The position numbers and the translations under genes are program-made. From contig NZ_JAPZVP010000007.1 of NCBI RefSeq assembly GCF_027622875.1, positions 124,001 to 188,000 of the forward strand: 64,000 bases of DNA. Direction: 5' to 3'. Positions 1-8,866 of the stretch are shown one piece after another. Under the pieces are notes generated by a model. It was not told the origin of the DNA. It saw only the letters and a list, made by a program, of their open reading frames with translations, and ran no database searches. The DNA comes from Glycomyces luteolus. GTDB lineage: Bacteria; Actinomycetota; Actinomycetes; Mycobacteriales; Micromonosporaceae. Positions within the stretch are counted from its first letter, which is position 1. Every line of letters starts with the position of its first letter.

Positions 1-724
1 ACCGGTCGCTCAGCCCGTCGGCGAGCGCACCGAGCCCGCCCAGCAGGACCAGCCGCTCATCGGCGTCCAACGCCTCGTAGATCGGGGCGTCGAGCCGGTT
101 CGTCTCGGCCTCGATCGCCTCCCGCTCCGGGCCGGGCTCCAGCGCCTGGATCTGCTCGACCGTCAAACCCGCAGCGCCCCAAGCGGCCCGGTGCGCATCC
201 GCCCGGTGGTGCCGCAGCGCCTCCAGCCGCGAGGCCAGCAGCGCCGAAGGCGACGCACCCACCGGTTCCCACACCGGCGTCAACGCCTCGAACACCGGAC
301 CGCCCGTCGCCTTCCCGGCCTCCAGCAGCCGCTGCACCAGCGGCAGGACCGCCTCGACCGCGGCCAGTCCCGGCATCGACGGACTGGGCCGGTAGGACCA
401 CAGCCGCTCCGCGGTCGCCGCGAAGACCCGGTCGGCCTCCAATGTGATCGCGCGGCCGGCCTCGGTCAGGTGCCAGTACCCGTCGATGCGCTCCACCAGG
501 CCCGGCGCTTCGGCGGCTTCCGGATCGAACGGCCAGTACGCCATCCGCGCCGCCAGCGCCGCCTCCGGCACCGGGTGGTCCAGCAGTGCAGCGAACACGT
601 CGATCTCCAGGCCGGGCGTCAACCCGCGGCGCGCGTACAGGTCCCGGACCTCCGCGCGGGCCCCGGCGCGCAGCGACACGTGGACGCGATCGATCACAGG
701 ACGGATCACGGCGGCATACAGCAT
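1..724 (-). CDS. HTH-like (MarR/SCO6745-type?) protein, 3' end off the window
   Basis: An uninterrupted frame runs from an ATG (complement of 722-724) to the left edge, giving about 241 visible residues. The start has a good ribosome site (GGGAG, five bases upstream). The visible protein is Ala/Leu/Glu-rich. Residues 40-105 read like a winged-helix module: a helical stretch, then a turn with an 'RIDGYWHLTEAG' segment typical of a wing followed by 'LT..G'. The later part is helical with no clear catalytic motif. It is divergent from the MDMPI-type gene, the two starts lying 30 bases apart, so the pair may share control. I do not recognise the exact family; a MarR-like DNA-binding protein is the best guess. 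The codon bias is strong, so coding status is fairly safe. Confidence 0.6.
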   Translation of the reverse strand, partial: MLYAAVIRPVIDRVHVSLRAGARAEVRDLYARRGLTPGLEIDVFAALLDHPVPEAALAARMAYWPFDPEAAEAPGLVERIDGYWHLTEAGRAITLEADRVFAATAERLWSYRPSPSMPGLAAVEAVLPLVQRLLEAGKATGGPVFEALTPVWEPVGASPSALLASRLEALRHHRADAHRAAWGAAGLTVEQIQALEPGPEREAIEAETNRLDAPIYEALDADERLVLLGGLGALADGLSDR

Positions 725-754
725 CGGCACTCCCAGGGACGCAAGACGATTAGG

Positions 755-1435
755 ATGCCGCCCATGATCCCATCCGCGCTCACCGCACTCAACCGCGAAT
801 CCGAGCAGCTCTCCACCGTCCTCGACGGCCTCGACCACGGCGACTGGACCGCACCGACACGCTGCACCCCATGGGATGCCGCAGCACTCGCCGCGCACAT
901 CACCATGACCCTCGCGCGGCTGTGCCCGATGCTCGACGCCCCCGAGCCCCCCGAAGCCGCCGTCGACGCCGCCGGCTACTACCGGCCCGACGAACGCTTC
1001 TCGCCCGACGTCAACGAGATCCGCATCGACTCGGCCGCCGAAGCGGCCGCAGCAGGCGGCCCGGCCGTCGCCGCCCGCTTCCACGCCACCCGACGCACAC
1101 TCGAGCGGTGCGCGAACGAGGCGCCCGGGCGGCGCGTCACCACCCGCCACGGCGACCCCATGACCCTCGAGGACTTCCTCACCACCCGCGTCGTCGAAGT
1201 CGCCGTGCACGGCATCGACCTCGCCGACGCGCTCGACCGGCCGCGCTGGACCACCCCCGAGGCCGCCGCGCACGTCGCCGCGCTCCTCCTCGGCCCCGAC
1301 CACGCCACCGTGCTGGCCGGCCTCGGTCTGGGCCCGGTCGCTTTCATCGCCAAGGCCACCGGCCGCGACGATTTCACCGCCGCCGAGCGGGCCGCGGTCG
1401 AGGCGCGCGGGATCACCTGGCTCGCGCTCGGCTAG
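755..1435 (+). CDS. Maleylpyruvate isomerase family mycothiol-dependent enzyme
   Basis: 226 residues. Members of the MDMPI N-terminal (DinB-like four-helix) superfamily use mycothiol and a divalent metal to isomerise or transfer thiol substrates in the cytoplasm. Metal-ligand positions expected for the fold are visible: His48 ('AAHIT') and Glu148/His152 in 'EVAVHGIDL'. Length and the N-terminal 'TAPTRCTPWD' segment fit the family. The ATG at 755 and a second ATG at 764 are both possible; the second has AGGA at better spacing. The stop overlaps the convergent stop of the nuclease lipoprotein gene by four bases. The substrate cannot be inferred; maleylpyruvate itself is unlikely, since no gentisate genes are nearby. 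Confidence 0.85.
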   Translation: MPPMIPSALTALNRESEQLSTVLDGLDHGDWTAPTRCTPWDAAALAAHITMTLARLCPMLDAPEPPEAAVDAAGYYRPDERFSPDVNEIRIDSAAEAAAAGGPAVAARFHATRRTLERCANEAPGRRVTTRHGDPMTLEDFLTTRVVEVAVHGIDLADALDRPRWTTPEAAAHVAALLLGPDHATVLAGLGLGPVAFIAKATGRDDFTAAERAAVEARGITWLALG

Positions 1436-2136
1436 CAGGCCGAGGCGGTGTAGTCCAGCAGCGCGGCCTGCTCGGCCTCATCGACGGCGAGGTGCCATTC
1501 GGTCTTGACCTCGACCCACGCCCAGATGTAGGCGCACCACACGGTCTCGTCCTCGGGCATCCACTCGGCGGGGTCCTGGTCCGATTTGGAGCGGTTGGAG
1601 GAGGCCGTGACGGCGATGAGGTGCCAGTTGTTCTCCTGCCAGTTCGCGTAGGCCTGGCGGTCCTCGGTCGTCCAGTCGACCGCGCCGGAGCCCCACGCCT
1701 CCTTCAGCGGCACGAAGTGGTCGATGTCGATGTCCCCGGAAGCGGTCACGGTCTCGCCGTCGTACATCGAGACCCATTCGCCGGTCATCGCGCCGTCGCA
1801 GTCGGCCTCGGTGAGGGCCCCGGTGCGGTCCTGCTTGACGAGCACGTCGTCGCGGGCGTCGCAGCCGTTGCCGTCGTCGTCCTTCCAGTGGGGGAACAGG
1901 GACCGGTCGTAGCCGCTGTCGCGCTCCTCGGCGACCTCGAGCGCTTCGATGCCGGCGGTCAACGCGGCGGGGTCGACGGTGACGGTGAACGGCGCGGTAG
2001 CGCTGAACTCGTTCGACACCTGGGGGCCGGTCCCGGACGGGGCGTCGGTGGTCGCCTCGTCCACCAGACCGGACAGATCGGAGCAGCCCGCGGCGAGCAC
2101 GAGGGGGAGCACGAGGAGCAGACGGGAGGCACGCAT
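1432..2136 (-). CDS. Secreted HNH nuclease lipoprotein (DUF1524, GmrSD C-terminal type)
   Basis: 234 residues. The N-terminus is a lipoprotein signal: MRASR, a short hydrophobic core, then lipobox LAAGC. The mature protein carries the DUF1524 HNH module: 'DIDHFVPLKEAWGSGA' near residue 145, followed by 'NNWHLIAV' and 'NRSKSDQDPAEWMP', the His/Asn positions of a metal-dependent HNH site. Secreted DUF1524 proteins are common in actinomycetes and are thought to be extracellular nucleases; the same fold occurs in the GmrSD restriction enzyme, but no N-terminal DUF262 is present here. The ATG at 2136 was chosen because the signal peptide begins there and AGGA lies upstream. Convergent with the MDMPI-type gene. 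Role in nutrient scavenging is inference. Confidence 0.86.
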   Translation of the reverse strand: MRASRLLLVLPLVLAAGCSDLSGLVDEATTDAPSGTGPQVSNEFSATAPFTVTVDPAALTAGIEALEVAEERDSGYDRSLFPHWKDDDGNGCDARDDVLVKQDRTGALTEADCDGAMTGEWVSMYDGETVTASGDIDIDHFVPLKEAWGSGAVDWTTEDRQAYANWQENNWHLIAVTASSNRSKSDQDPAEWMPEDETVWCAYIWAWVEVKTEWHLAVDEAEQAALLDYTASAC

Positions 2137-2256
2137 GGGCGACGTCCTAACGGGACAGCGAGAGGGGCACGGCGGCGCACCAGTGCGCCCGGGATGTTCG
2201 CAACGTAACACAACGCGGTCCGCCCGAACAGGCCCGCGCCTGCTAGATTCCCCCGA

Positions 2257-2775
2257 ATGATCGTCTGGCTCAACGGCAACTTCGGCGCCGGCAAGACCAC
2301 CACCGCGCGCCTCCTCAAAGACACCCTCCCCGCCCGCGTCTTCGACTCCGAGCACATCGGATACCTCCTGCGCCCCATCATCGGCGACATCCCCTGCCAC
2401 GACTTCAAAGAATGGGCGCCCTGGCGGGGCCTCACCATCGAGACCGCCCGCCAAGTCCTCGACTTCGTCGGCGGCACCCTCGTCATCCCGCAATCGGTCC
2501 TCCAACACGGCTACTGGACCGAACTCACCGACGGCTTCGCCAAAGCCGACATCCCCGTCCGCGCCTTCACCCTCCACGCCGACCGCGACACCTTCCGCCA
2601 CCGCGTCGAACACGACACCGACGAACCCACCGCCAAGCAATGGCGCCTCGACCACCGCGAACGCTACGAGACCGCCCTCGACGCATGGATGCGCGACCAC
2701 ACCGAGATCATCGACACCAGCCACCTCACCCCCGACCAGGTCGCCGCCCACATCACGACCGCCGTGACCGGCTGA
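2257..2775 (+). CDS. TmrB-like P-loop ATP-binding protein
   Basis: 172 residues. A P-loop 'GNFGAGKTT' occupies residues 7-15, straight after the first strand, and a 'FDSEHIGYLLR' segment follows at about residue 30. This is the arrangement of the TmrB family, whose Bacillus member gives tunicamycin resistance, and of related small kinases. No second substrate domain is present. The gene is monocistronic in appearance: the next gene begins 84 bases downstream with its own ribosome site. Phosphorylation of a small molecule or antibiotic tolerance are both possible; the substrate is unknown. Start ATG follows a TAGATTC-like AT-richer stretch and leaves room only for a short leader. Confidence 0.8.
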   Translation: MIVWLNGNFGAGKTTTARLLKDTLPARVFDSEHIGYLLRPIIGDIPCHDFKEWAPWRGLTIETARQVLDFVGGTLVIPQSVLQHGYWTELTDGFAKADIPVRAFTLHADRDTFRHRVEHDTDEPTAKQWRLDHRERYETALDAWMRDHTEIIDTSHLTPDQVAAHITTAVTG

Positions 2776-2859
2776 AACCCGCAACCGCCTGAAAACGTCA
2801 CACCCTGGCGCGACGATGGGAGCGAAGCAGCCACACACCGCACGGCAAAGGAGCCCGCC

Positions 2860-4002
2860 ATGGCCTACCTCGTCCTCATCGGCACCCGCAAAGGCCTGTT
2901 CACCGCCCAAAGCGATGACCGCGTCCACTGGTCCGTCGACGGCCCCGCCAAACTCGACGACGACGGCTTCACCGCCGTCGCCGAAATCTACGCCGCCGCC
3001 TGCGACCCCGCCACCGGCCGCATCCTCGTCGGCGCCTCCACCTTCTTCGGACCCTCCATCTGGCGCTCGAACGACCGCGCCCAGACCTGGTCCGAACCCG
3101 AGAACGCCCCCATGGCCTTCCCCCAAGACCTGCCCTACCGGCCCCTCGACTTCTCCGACACCGCCGGCCTCGACCAACCCGACACCGACCAGACCAACAC
3201 CGTCAAACGCATCTGGCAACTCACCTTCGGCCCCGGCCAGCGCGTCTGGGCCGGCGTCGAACCCACCAGCCTCTGGACCTCCGACGACGGCGGCCAGAGC
3301 TTCACCTTCAACCGGGCCCTGTGGGAACACCCCGAACACACCACCTGGGCCTCCGGCGCCGGCGGCCCCGCCGTCCACACCATCGTCCCCGACCCGAACA
3401 ACCCCCAGCACCTCACCGTCGCCATCTCCTCAGGCGGGATCTACCAGACCGACGACGACGGCAAGACCTGGAACGGCATCACCAAAGGCATCACCGCCGA
3501 CTACAGCCCCGACACCGAACCCGACTCCGGCCAATGCATCCACAAAGTCACCCGCGACGCCGCCGGCACCCTCTTCGCCCAATCCCACGGCCCCGCCTAC
3601 CGCGCCACCCGACCCGACGGCGGCTGGACCAACATCTCCGCCAACCTCCCCTCCGACTTCGGGTTCGCCATGGTCGCCCACCCCACCGAACCGGGCACCG
3701 TCATGGCCTGGCCCGTCGGCGAATCCATGGACCGCACCCCGCCCGACCACCACATCAGCGCCTGGCGCACCACCGACGGCGGCGACACCTGGAACCCCTG
3801 GGGCACCGGCCTCCCCGCCGAGCCCTACTTCGGCACCGTCATGCGCGACGGCGCCTGCACCGACGGCGCCACCCGACCCGGTTGGTACTTCGGCACCCGC
3901 TGCGGCGACGTCTGGGCCGCCGACGACCAGACCGGCGAATGGCACCTCATCGCCGCCCACCTGCCCGACGTCCTCTGCGTCCGCGCCATGGAGACCCCGT
4001 GA
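2860..4002 (+). CDS. BNR/Asp-box repeat beta-propeller protein (sialidase-fold)
   Basis: 380 residues, starting at ATG after AAAGGAG. At least three Asp-box motifs (S/T-x-D-x-G-x-T-W) are visible: 'TSDDGGQSF', 'TDDDGKTW' and 'TTDGGDTW', with a fourth degenerate copy 'SNDRAQTW' near residue 75. This indicates a multi-bladed propeller like exo-alpha-sialidases, but no signal peptide is present, so it is probably cytoplasmic and not a secreted sialidase. The stop TGA overlaps the ATG of a MoaD-like gene, which points to co-translation. This propeller plus MoaD-like pairing recurs in actinomycetes to my recollection, but its function is not known to me. Confidence 0.85.
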   Translation: MAYLVLIGTRKGLFTAQSDDRVHWSVDGPAKLDDDGFTAVAEIYAAACDPATGRILVGASTFFGPSIWRSNDRAQTWSEPENAPMAFPQDLPYRPLDFSDTAGLDQPDTDQTNTVKRIWQLTFGPGQRVWAGVEPTSLWTSDDGGQSFTFNRALWEHPEHTTWASGAGGPAVHTIVPDPNNPQHLTVAISSGGIYQTDDDGKTWNGITKGITADYSPDTEPDSGQCIHKVTRDAAGTLFAQSHGPAYRATRPDGGWTNISANLPSDFGFAMVAHPTEPGTVMAWPVGESMDRTPPDHHISAWRTTDGGDTWNPWGTGLPAEPYFGTVMRDGACTDGATRPGWYFGTRCGDVWAADDQTGEWHLIAAHLPDVLCVRAMETP

Positions 4003-4280
4003 TGGTCGACGTGAAACTCCCCGCCGCACTCGCCTCCGAATGCGGCGGGGCCCGCCACCTCGGCATCGACGTCCCCGCCGAAGCGACCCTCGCCGACGTC
4101 CTCGACCAGATCGCCGCCGAGCACCCGCGCCTGGGCCGCCGATTGCGGGACGAAGCCGGGAAACTGCGCCGCTACGTCAACATCTACATCGGCGACGACG
4201 AAAGCCGCCGCCTCCAAGGCCTCGACACAGCCGTCGACGGCCGCGACATCCAGATCCTCCCCTCCATCGCCGGAGGCTGA
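4002..4280 (+). CDS. MoaD/ThiS family small sulfur-carrier-like protein
   Basis: 92 residues with a beta-grasp pattern: an N-terminal strand 'MVDVKLPAAL', a helix 'TLADVLDQIAAEHP', a strand 'RYVNIYI', and 'DIQILPSIAGG' at the end. The C-terminal Gly-Gly is the thiocarboxylate or conjugation site of MoaD, ThiS and relatives. The start overlaps the preceding stop (TGATG), so translation is coupled to the propeller protein. No MoeB/ThiF activating enzyme or moaE lies nearby. It may serve a pathway other than molybdopterin, with the propeller as partner; this is inference. Followed by a strong hairpin. Confidence 0.86.
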   Translation: MVDVKLPAALASECGGARHLGIDVPAEATLADVLDQIAAEHPRLGRRLRDEAGKLRRYVNIYIGDDESRRLQGLDTAVDGRDIQILPSIAGG

Positions 4281-4290
4281 CACACGAAAT

Positions 4291-4320
4291 CGGGGCGCCG
4301 CGCACCAGCGCGACGCCCCG
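4291..4320. terminator. Bidirectional hairpin between convergent genes
   Basis: CGGGGCG and CGCCCCG pair, and an inner CGCG/CGCG pair extends the stem around a short loop with one mismatch. It lies 10 bases after the MoaD-like stop and before the stop of the convergent FKBP gene, so it can serve both strands. There is no clear U-tract, as is usual in high-GC actinomycetes. Confidence 0.7.
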
Positions 4321-4336
4321 CAACACCCTGGGGGGA

Positions 4337-4888
4337 CTAGGACTTGCCGTTGATCGACACCACGTCCACCACGAACACCAGCGTCTCGTTCGGACCGATC
4401 ACGCCACCGGCGCCCGCCGCACCGTAACCCAGCTCCGGCGGAATCACGATCAGCCGGCGGTCGCCGACCTGCGCACCCACCAGGCCGTCGTTCCAGCCCT
4501 GGATCACCGGCGCCGAACCCAACGGGGACACCGAGAACGGCTGCGCGCCCCGGTTCCACGACGCATCGAACTCCTTGCCGTCCGACCAGTTGAACCCCGC
4601 GTACTGCACCGCGACCGCATCCCCGGCCTTCGCCTCCGCACCCGAACCCTCGACCACATCGAAGGTGAACAGCGCCGCCGGCGGCTGCTGGTCACTCGGC
4701 ACCGACACGACCGGCTTCGCATCCGTCTCGGCCGACACCGACACCTCGACACCGTCACTGATCTGCACCACGTCAGCATTCCCTTCCTCGGCGGCGTCGT
4801 CATCCACGCCGCAACCCGCCAGCAGCCCCACGCTCACACACGCGACGGCCACCGGCTTCCAAACTCGACTCAGCAGGCTAAAGGCCAC
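4337..4888 (-). CDS. FKBP-type peptidyl-prolyl isomerase lipoprotein
   Basis: 183 residues. The signal peptide has a lipobox LAGC with the lipidated Cys at 26, followed by an acidic linker. The FKBP domain covers about residues 85-183: 'VQYAGFNWSDGKEFDASW', 'VIQGWNDGLVGAQVGDRRLIVIPPELGYG' and the final strand 'VFVVDVVSI'. The active-site aromatic and Asp positions look complete, so cis/trans prolyl isomerase activity on exported proteins outside the membrane is expected. GTG start preceded by TAGG. Divergent from the rhomboid gene across 130 bases, which should hold both promoters. Confidence 0.9.
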   Translation of the reverse strand: MAFSLLSRVWKPVAVACVSVGLLAGCGVDDDAAEEGNADVVQISDGVEVSVSAETDAKPVVSVPSDQQPPAALFTFDVVEGSGAEAKAGDAVAVQYAGFNWSDGKEFDASWNRGAQPFSVSPLGSAPVIQGWNDGLVGAQVGDRRLIVIPPELGYGAAGAGGVIGPNETLVFVVDVVSINGKS

Positions 4889-5018
4889 CGAGGGAACCTA
4901 CCACCCGCCCCACCCCGCCCCCGCCCACACGCCGCACCCGAGCGAGCAGCCGCACACGCCCGCCACCGACTACCCTTCAACACAACGACCCCGACTGCAC
5001 CACACCACAAGGACGACG

Positions 5019-5621
5019 ATGACCGGCCCCACCACACCCGCACCCATGCACCCCCTCCGCCGCGCCCTCACCCTCTGGGGCGCCATCATCGCCCTCCTGT
5101 GGCTCATCCTCATCATCGACATCGTCCTACCCGCACACCTCACCGGCTACGGCATCACCCCGCGCACCACCGAAGGCCTCTTCCCCGGCATCCTCGCCGC
5201 ACCCCTCCTCCACGCCGGCGCCCCGCACCTCATCTCCAACACCATCCCGCTCGCCGTCATGGGCACCATCGCCGCCCTCCGCGACTGGCGCGGCATGTGG
5301 ATCGCGCTGGCGTGCTCGCTCGTCGTCTCCGGGCTCGGCGTCTGGCTGCTCGCGCCCGCGTGGTCGGTGACAGTCGGCGCTTCGGGGATCGCCTTCGGGC
5401 TGTTCGGGTACCTGCTCGCCCGCGGCGTCTTCATCCGCAGCATCGCCGACATCCTCATCGGCGTCCTCATCGTCATCGTGTACGGGTCGCTGATCTGGGG
5501 CGTGCTGCCGTCGCATCCGCACGTGTCCTGGCAGGCCCACCTGTTCGGCTTCATCGGCGGGATCCTCGCCGCGTTCGCCACCGCGAAGGCCGCCCGCCGC
5601 GCGGCGAGCCCGGCCGCGTGA
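5019..5621 (+). CDS. Rhomboid family intramembrane serine protease
   Basis: 200 residues with six predicted membrane segments. The catalytic Ser122 lies in 'VGASG' and the catalytic His174 in 'WQAHLFGF'; the upstream 'HAGAPHLISN' segment matches the conserved His/Asn of loop and TM2. These are the signature residues of active rhomboids, which cleave membrane proteins near the extracytoplasmic face. The start ATG (5019) follows AAGGACGACG; a longer frame upstream is not used. The stop overlaps the GTG of a small downstream gene, suggesting coupled translation. The substrate is unknown. Confidence 0.88.
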   Translation: MTGPTTPAPMHPLRRALTLWGAIIALLWLILIIDIVLPAHLTGYGITPRTTEGLFPGILAAPLLHAGAPHLISNTIPLAVMGTIAALRDWRGMWIALACSLVVSGLGVWLLAPAWSVTVGASGIAFGLFGYLLARGVFIRSIADILIGVLIVIVYGSLIWGVLPSHPHVSWQAHLFGFIGGILAAFATAKAARRAASPAA

Positions 5622-5842
5622 GCGCCCCGAGCGGCTTCAGCTACACGGCGCGGCGGGACGGCACCGTCGTCATCGCGCATCGCGGGCGGGCCGCCGCGAC
5701 GCTCCGCGGGGCCCGTGCAACGAAGTTCCTCGACGAGATCACCGCAGGGGACGAGCAGCTCGTGATGGCCCGCTGGACCGGCGCGTACAAGTTCGGCAAC
5801 GAACGCGCCGCCCGCCGCCACCCCCGCAACCAGGGACGATAA
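5618..5842 (+). CDS. Small conserved protein coupled to the rhomboid gene
   Basis: 74 residues starting at a GTG that overlaps the rhomboid stop (GTGA). The pattern 'SYTARRDGTVVIAHRGRAAATLRG..A.KFLDEI..GDEQLVMARWTGAYKFGNER' resembles a small actinobacterial protein family seen in Streptomyces, with short strands then a helix and a C-terminal 'TGxYKxGNER' motif. No known catalytic residues. It is too short and basic to be a membrane protein. The function is unknown to me; coupling to the protease is the only lead. Confidence 0.72.
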   Translation: MSAPSGFSYTARRDGTVVIAHRGRAAATLRGARATKFLDEITAGDEQLVMARWTGAYKFGNERAARRHPRNQGR

Positions 5843-5887
5843 GCCGGAGCGGGGGAGGGGCGGGCCCCCGGGATCGACGGCGCACCC

Positions 5888-5932
5888 CCATAGCCCTATA
5901 GTGCTAACATCCTAGTGAAATAGAGAAACTTC
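5888..5932 (+). promoter_or_regulatory. AT-rich leader of the GntR/ABC operon with a TAGTG direct repeat
   Basis: In a region otherwise above 70% GC, these 45 bases are AT-rich and contain TATAGTG and CTAGTG about 14 bases apart. Such a position, just before a GntR/YtrA-type gene, is where autorepressor binding and the promoter are expected. TAACAT could be the -10 element. The assignment rests on position and composition only. Confidence 0.35.
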
Positions 5933-6318
5933 GTGATCGACTTCCACCTCGAACCGCGCTCAGGCGTGGCCCCGTACATGCAACTCGTCCACCAGGTCCA
6001 GCAAGCCCTCCGACTCGGGATGCTCGACGTGGGGGACCAGCTGCCCACGGTCAAACAAGTCGTCGCCAAGATCGCCATCAACCCCAACACCGTCCTCAAG
6101 GCCTACCGCGAACTCGAACGCCAAGGCCTCGTCGCACCGCGACCGGGACGCGGCACCTTCGTCACCGCCACCCTCGCCGACGCCAGCCTCGACGCGCACG
6201 CCGAACTCAAAACCGCACTCCAGCAATGGATCGCCAGCGCCCGAGGCGCCGGACTCGACGACGAGGCCATCCAAGCCCTCTTCGACACCACCATCAGAAA
6301 GGCACCGCAGGCAACCCC

Positions 6319-6322
<4 letters not shown>
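5933..6322 (+). CDS. GntR family (YtrA subfamily) transcriptional regulator
   Basis: 129 residues, GTG start. The N-terminal winged helix is clear: 'APYMQLVHQVQQALRLGMLDVGDQLPTVKQVVAKIAINPNTVLKAYRELERQGLV..RPGRGTFV' is the GntR DNA-binding domain. The short C-terminal helical tail (about 45 residues) is the YtrA type, not an FCR/UTRA ligand domain. YtrA-type regulators usually repress their own operon with an ABC transporter and respond to cell-envelope-acting compounds. The stop overlaps the ATPase ATG (ATGA), so the three genes form one coupled operon. Confidence 0.91.
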
Positions 6323-7208
<886 letters not shown>

Positions 7209-7212
<4 letters not shown>

Positions 7213-8198
7213 TCTGGCTGACCTGGCGCCAAATGCGCGCCCAGACCCTGTGGTCCGCCGGCATCATCGCCGCTGCCGCCGCCTACCTGCTGTACCTCGG
7301 CGCCGACATCCGCGACGCCTACCGCCTCAACATCACCGACTGCACCACCGGCTGCGACGACGCCGTGCACACCCTCGCCGACCAGTTCGGGTCCGGCCTG
7401 CTCCTCATCGGACTCTTCCTGCTCGCCGCACCGGCCCTCATCGGCGCGTTCTGGGCCGCGCCCCTCATCACGCGCGAACTCGAGACCGGCACCCACCGCC
7501 TCGTGTGGAACCAGTCGGTCACCCGCACCCGCTGGCTCGCGGTGAAACTCGTGATCGTCGGGGGAGTGAGCGTCCTGTTCACCGGCGCGCTCAGCTTGCT
7601 GTTGACCTGGGCCGCAGGGCCGTTCGACAAGGTCGTCGACAGCCGGTTCGAGCCGTTGACGTTCGCCGCCAGGGACCTCGCCCCGTTCGGGTACGCCCTG
7701 CTGGCGTTCACCCTCGGCCTCGTGGTCGGCGTGCTGGCCCGCAAGACGCTCGTGGCGATGGCGGTGACGCTGCTCGTGTTCGTCGTCTTCCAGCTGCTCA
7801 TGGCGAACGTGCTCCGACCGCAGTTCGCCGAGCCCGTCACCGAGACCATCGGCTGGGACGACGCGAACACCGTGGGCCATATCGACTCCTTCGGCATCGG
7901 CCCGCAGGGCGCCGGCATCCAGGAGTACCAGATCCCCGGCGCGTGGGTGGTCTCCGACTACATCGTCGTCTACAAAGGCGACGGCACCGAGTTCACGGAG
8001 GCGGACCTCAAGACCTGCGAAGCCCAGGGCGGCACCCCGGACGACTGCTTGATCGCGCTGGATGCCACGTTCGACGTGACCTACCAGCCCGCCGACCGCT
8101 ACTGGGACTTCCAGTGGATCGAGTTCGGCGTCGCCGCCGGGCTGGCGGCCGTCCTGGCCGGGGTCGCGTTCTGGCGGATCCCGCGCGGACTCTCGTGA
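7209..8198 (+). CDS. ABC transporter permease
   Basis: 329 residues with about six hydrophobic segments: one after the N-terminal 'MIWLTWRQMRAQ', a pair at 60-90, others at 110-130, 155-200 and near 310. A long extracytoplasmic loop of about 90 residues lies before the last segment. The start 'ITRELETGTHRLVWNQSVTRTRW' resembles the ABC-2 type permeases that partner YtrA-regulated ATPases. Encoded last in the three-gene operon with a four-base overlap; a perfect 15-bp hairpin lies 58 bases after the stop. The substrate is unknown. Confidence 0.86.
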
Positions 8199-8256
8199 GC
8201 CGCCGCAGCCGAACCACACCGACCTGGCGAGATTCCCGCAAGTAATGAAGGAGGAG

Positions 8257-8288
8257 GCGGGTGTCCGGCCCTAGGGCCGGACACCCGC
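8257..8288. terminator. Perfect 15-bp bidirectional terminator hairpin
   Basis: GCGGGTGTCCGGCCC and its exact reverse complement are separated by only TA. It sits between the convergent ABC permease and VOC genes and can stop transcription from both sides. Confidence 0.86.
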
Positions 8289-8304
8289 TGACGTTTCATC
8301 GGCG

Positions 8305-8709
8305 TCACTGGTCGGTGATGTCGACCATCCAGTTGATGCCGAACCGGTCGACCAGCGCACCGAACTCGTCGCCCCACATCTGCTTCTCGAGGGGCATGGT
8401 CACCGTGGCGCCCTCGCCGAGGCCCTCCCAGTAGCCGCGGAGGCGGTCGGCATCGTCGCCGGAGATGCTGATCGAGATGTTCTGGCCCGGCTTGTGCTCC
8501 ATGCCCGGAGGCATGTCCGAGGCCATGATCATGTAGCCCGCCTCCGAGTTGAGCGAGGCGTGCATGACCTTGTCGGACCCCGGGCCGGGCATGCCGGACT
8601 CGCCGAAGGTCATCACCTTCAACTCGCCGCCGAGCACGCTCTGGTAGAACTCCATGGCCTCCCGTGCGTTCCCGTCGAACTGGACGTACGGATTGAGGAT
8701 CGAACCCAT
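8305..8709 (-). CDS. VOC family (PhnB-like glyoxalase fold) protein
   Basis: 134 residues. 'LNPYVQFDGNAREAMEFYQSVLGGEL' at the start, 'MASDMPPGM' in the middle and the end 'MWGDEFGALVDRFGINWMVDI' match PhnB/3-demethylubiquinone-like VOC proteins, which are paired beta-alpha-beta-beta-beta units, often metal-binding. The residue pattern 'WGDEFG..VDRFG..W' is the conserved second half. Many are annotated as epoxidase subunit or methyltransferase-like without proof; the reaction here is unknown. Monocistronic, with GGGAGCCC before the ATG. Confidence 0.9.
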   Translation of the reverse strand: MGSILNPYVQFDGNAREAMEFYQSVLGGELKVMTFGESGMPGPGSDKVMHASLNSEAGYMIMASDMPPGMEHKPGQNISISISGDDADRLRGYWEGLGEGATVTMPLEKQMWGDEFGALVDRFGINWMVDITDQ

Positions 8710-8866
8710 TGCGGGCTCCCTTCGTCGTAGCGGTCTACCGCCATACTCGCAAGCGGGGCCGACGCGGGACCGCGATTCGCCGATTCCGGCATGCGCGGGG
8801 GATCAGGACGCGGCGCGTTTGACCAGCTGGAACAAGGCGACTTCCTGGCTGCGGAACATCACAGGC

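Noticed and set aside
1432-3411. A 659-codon frame on the minus strand.
   Set aside because: Only the last third (from 2136) is the nuclease lipoprotein; the upstream part is Gly/Val/Ala antisense to the TmrB-like and propeller genes.
2816-5842. A 1008-codon frame on the plus strand.
   Set aside because: Most of it is Pro/Ala/Arg shadow of the propeller gene and others; only the last 74 codons (5618-5842) form a real gene.
5843-5880. G/C-rich stretch after the small rhomboid-linked gene as a terminator.
   Set aside because: The possible stem (GGGGG/CCCCC) is short and interrupted; not convincing compared with the perfect hairpins elsewhere.
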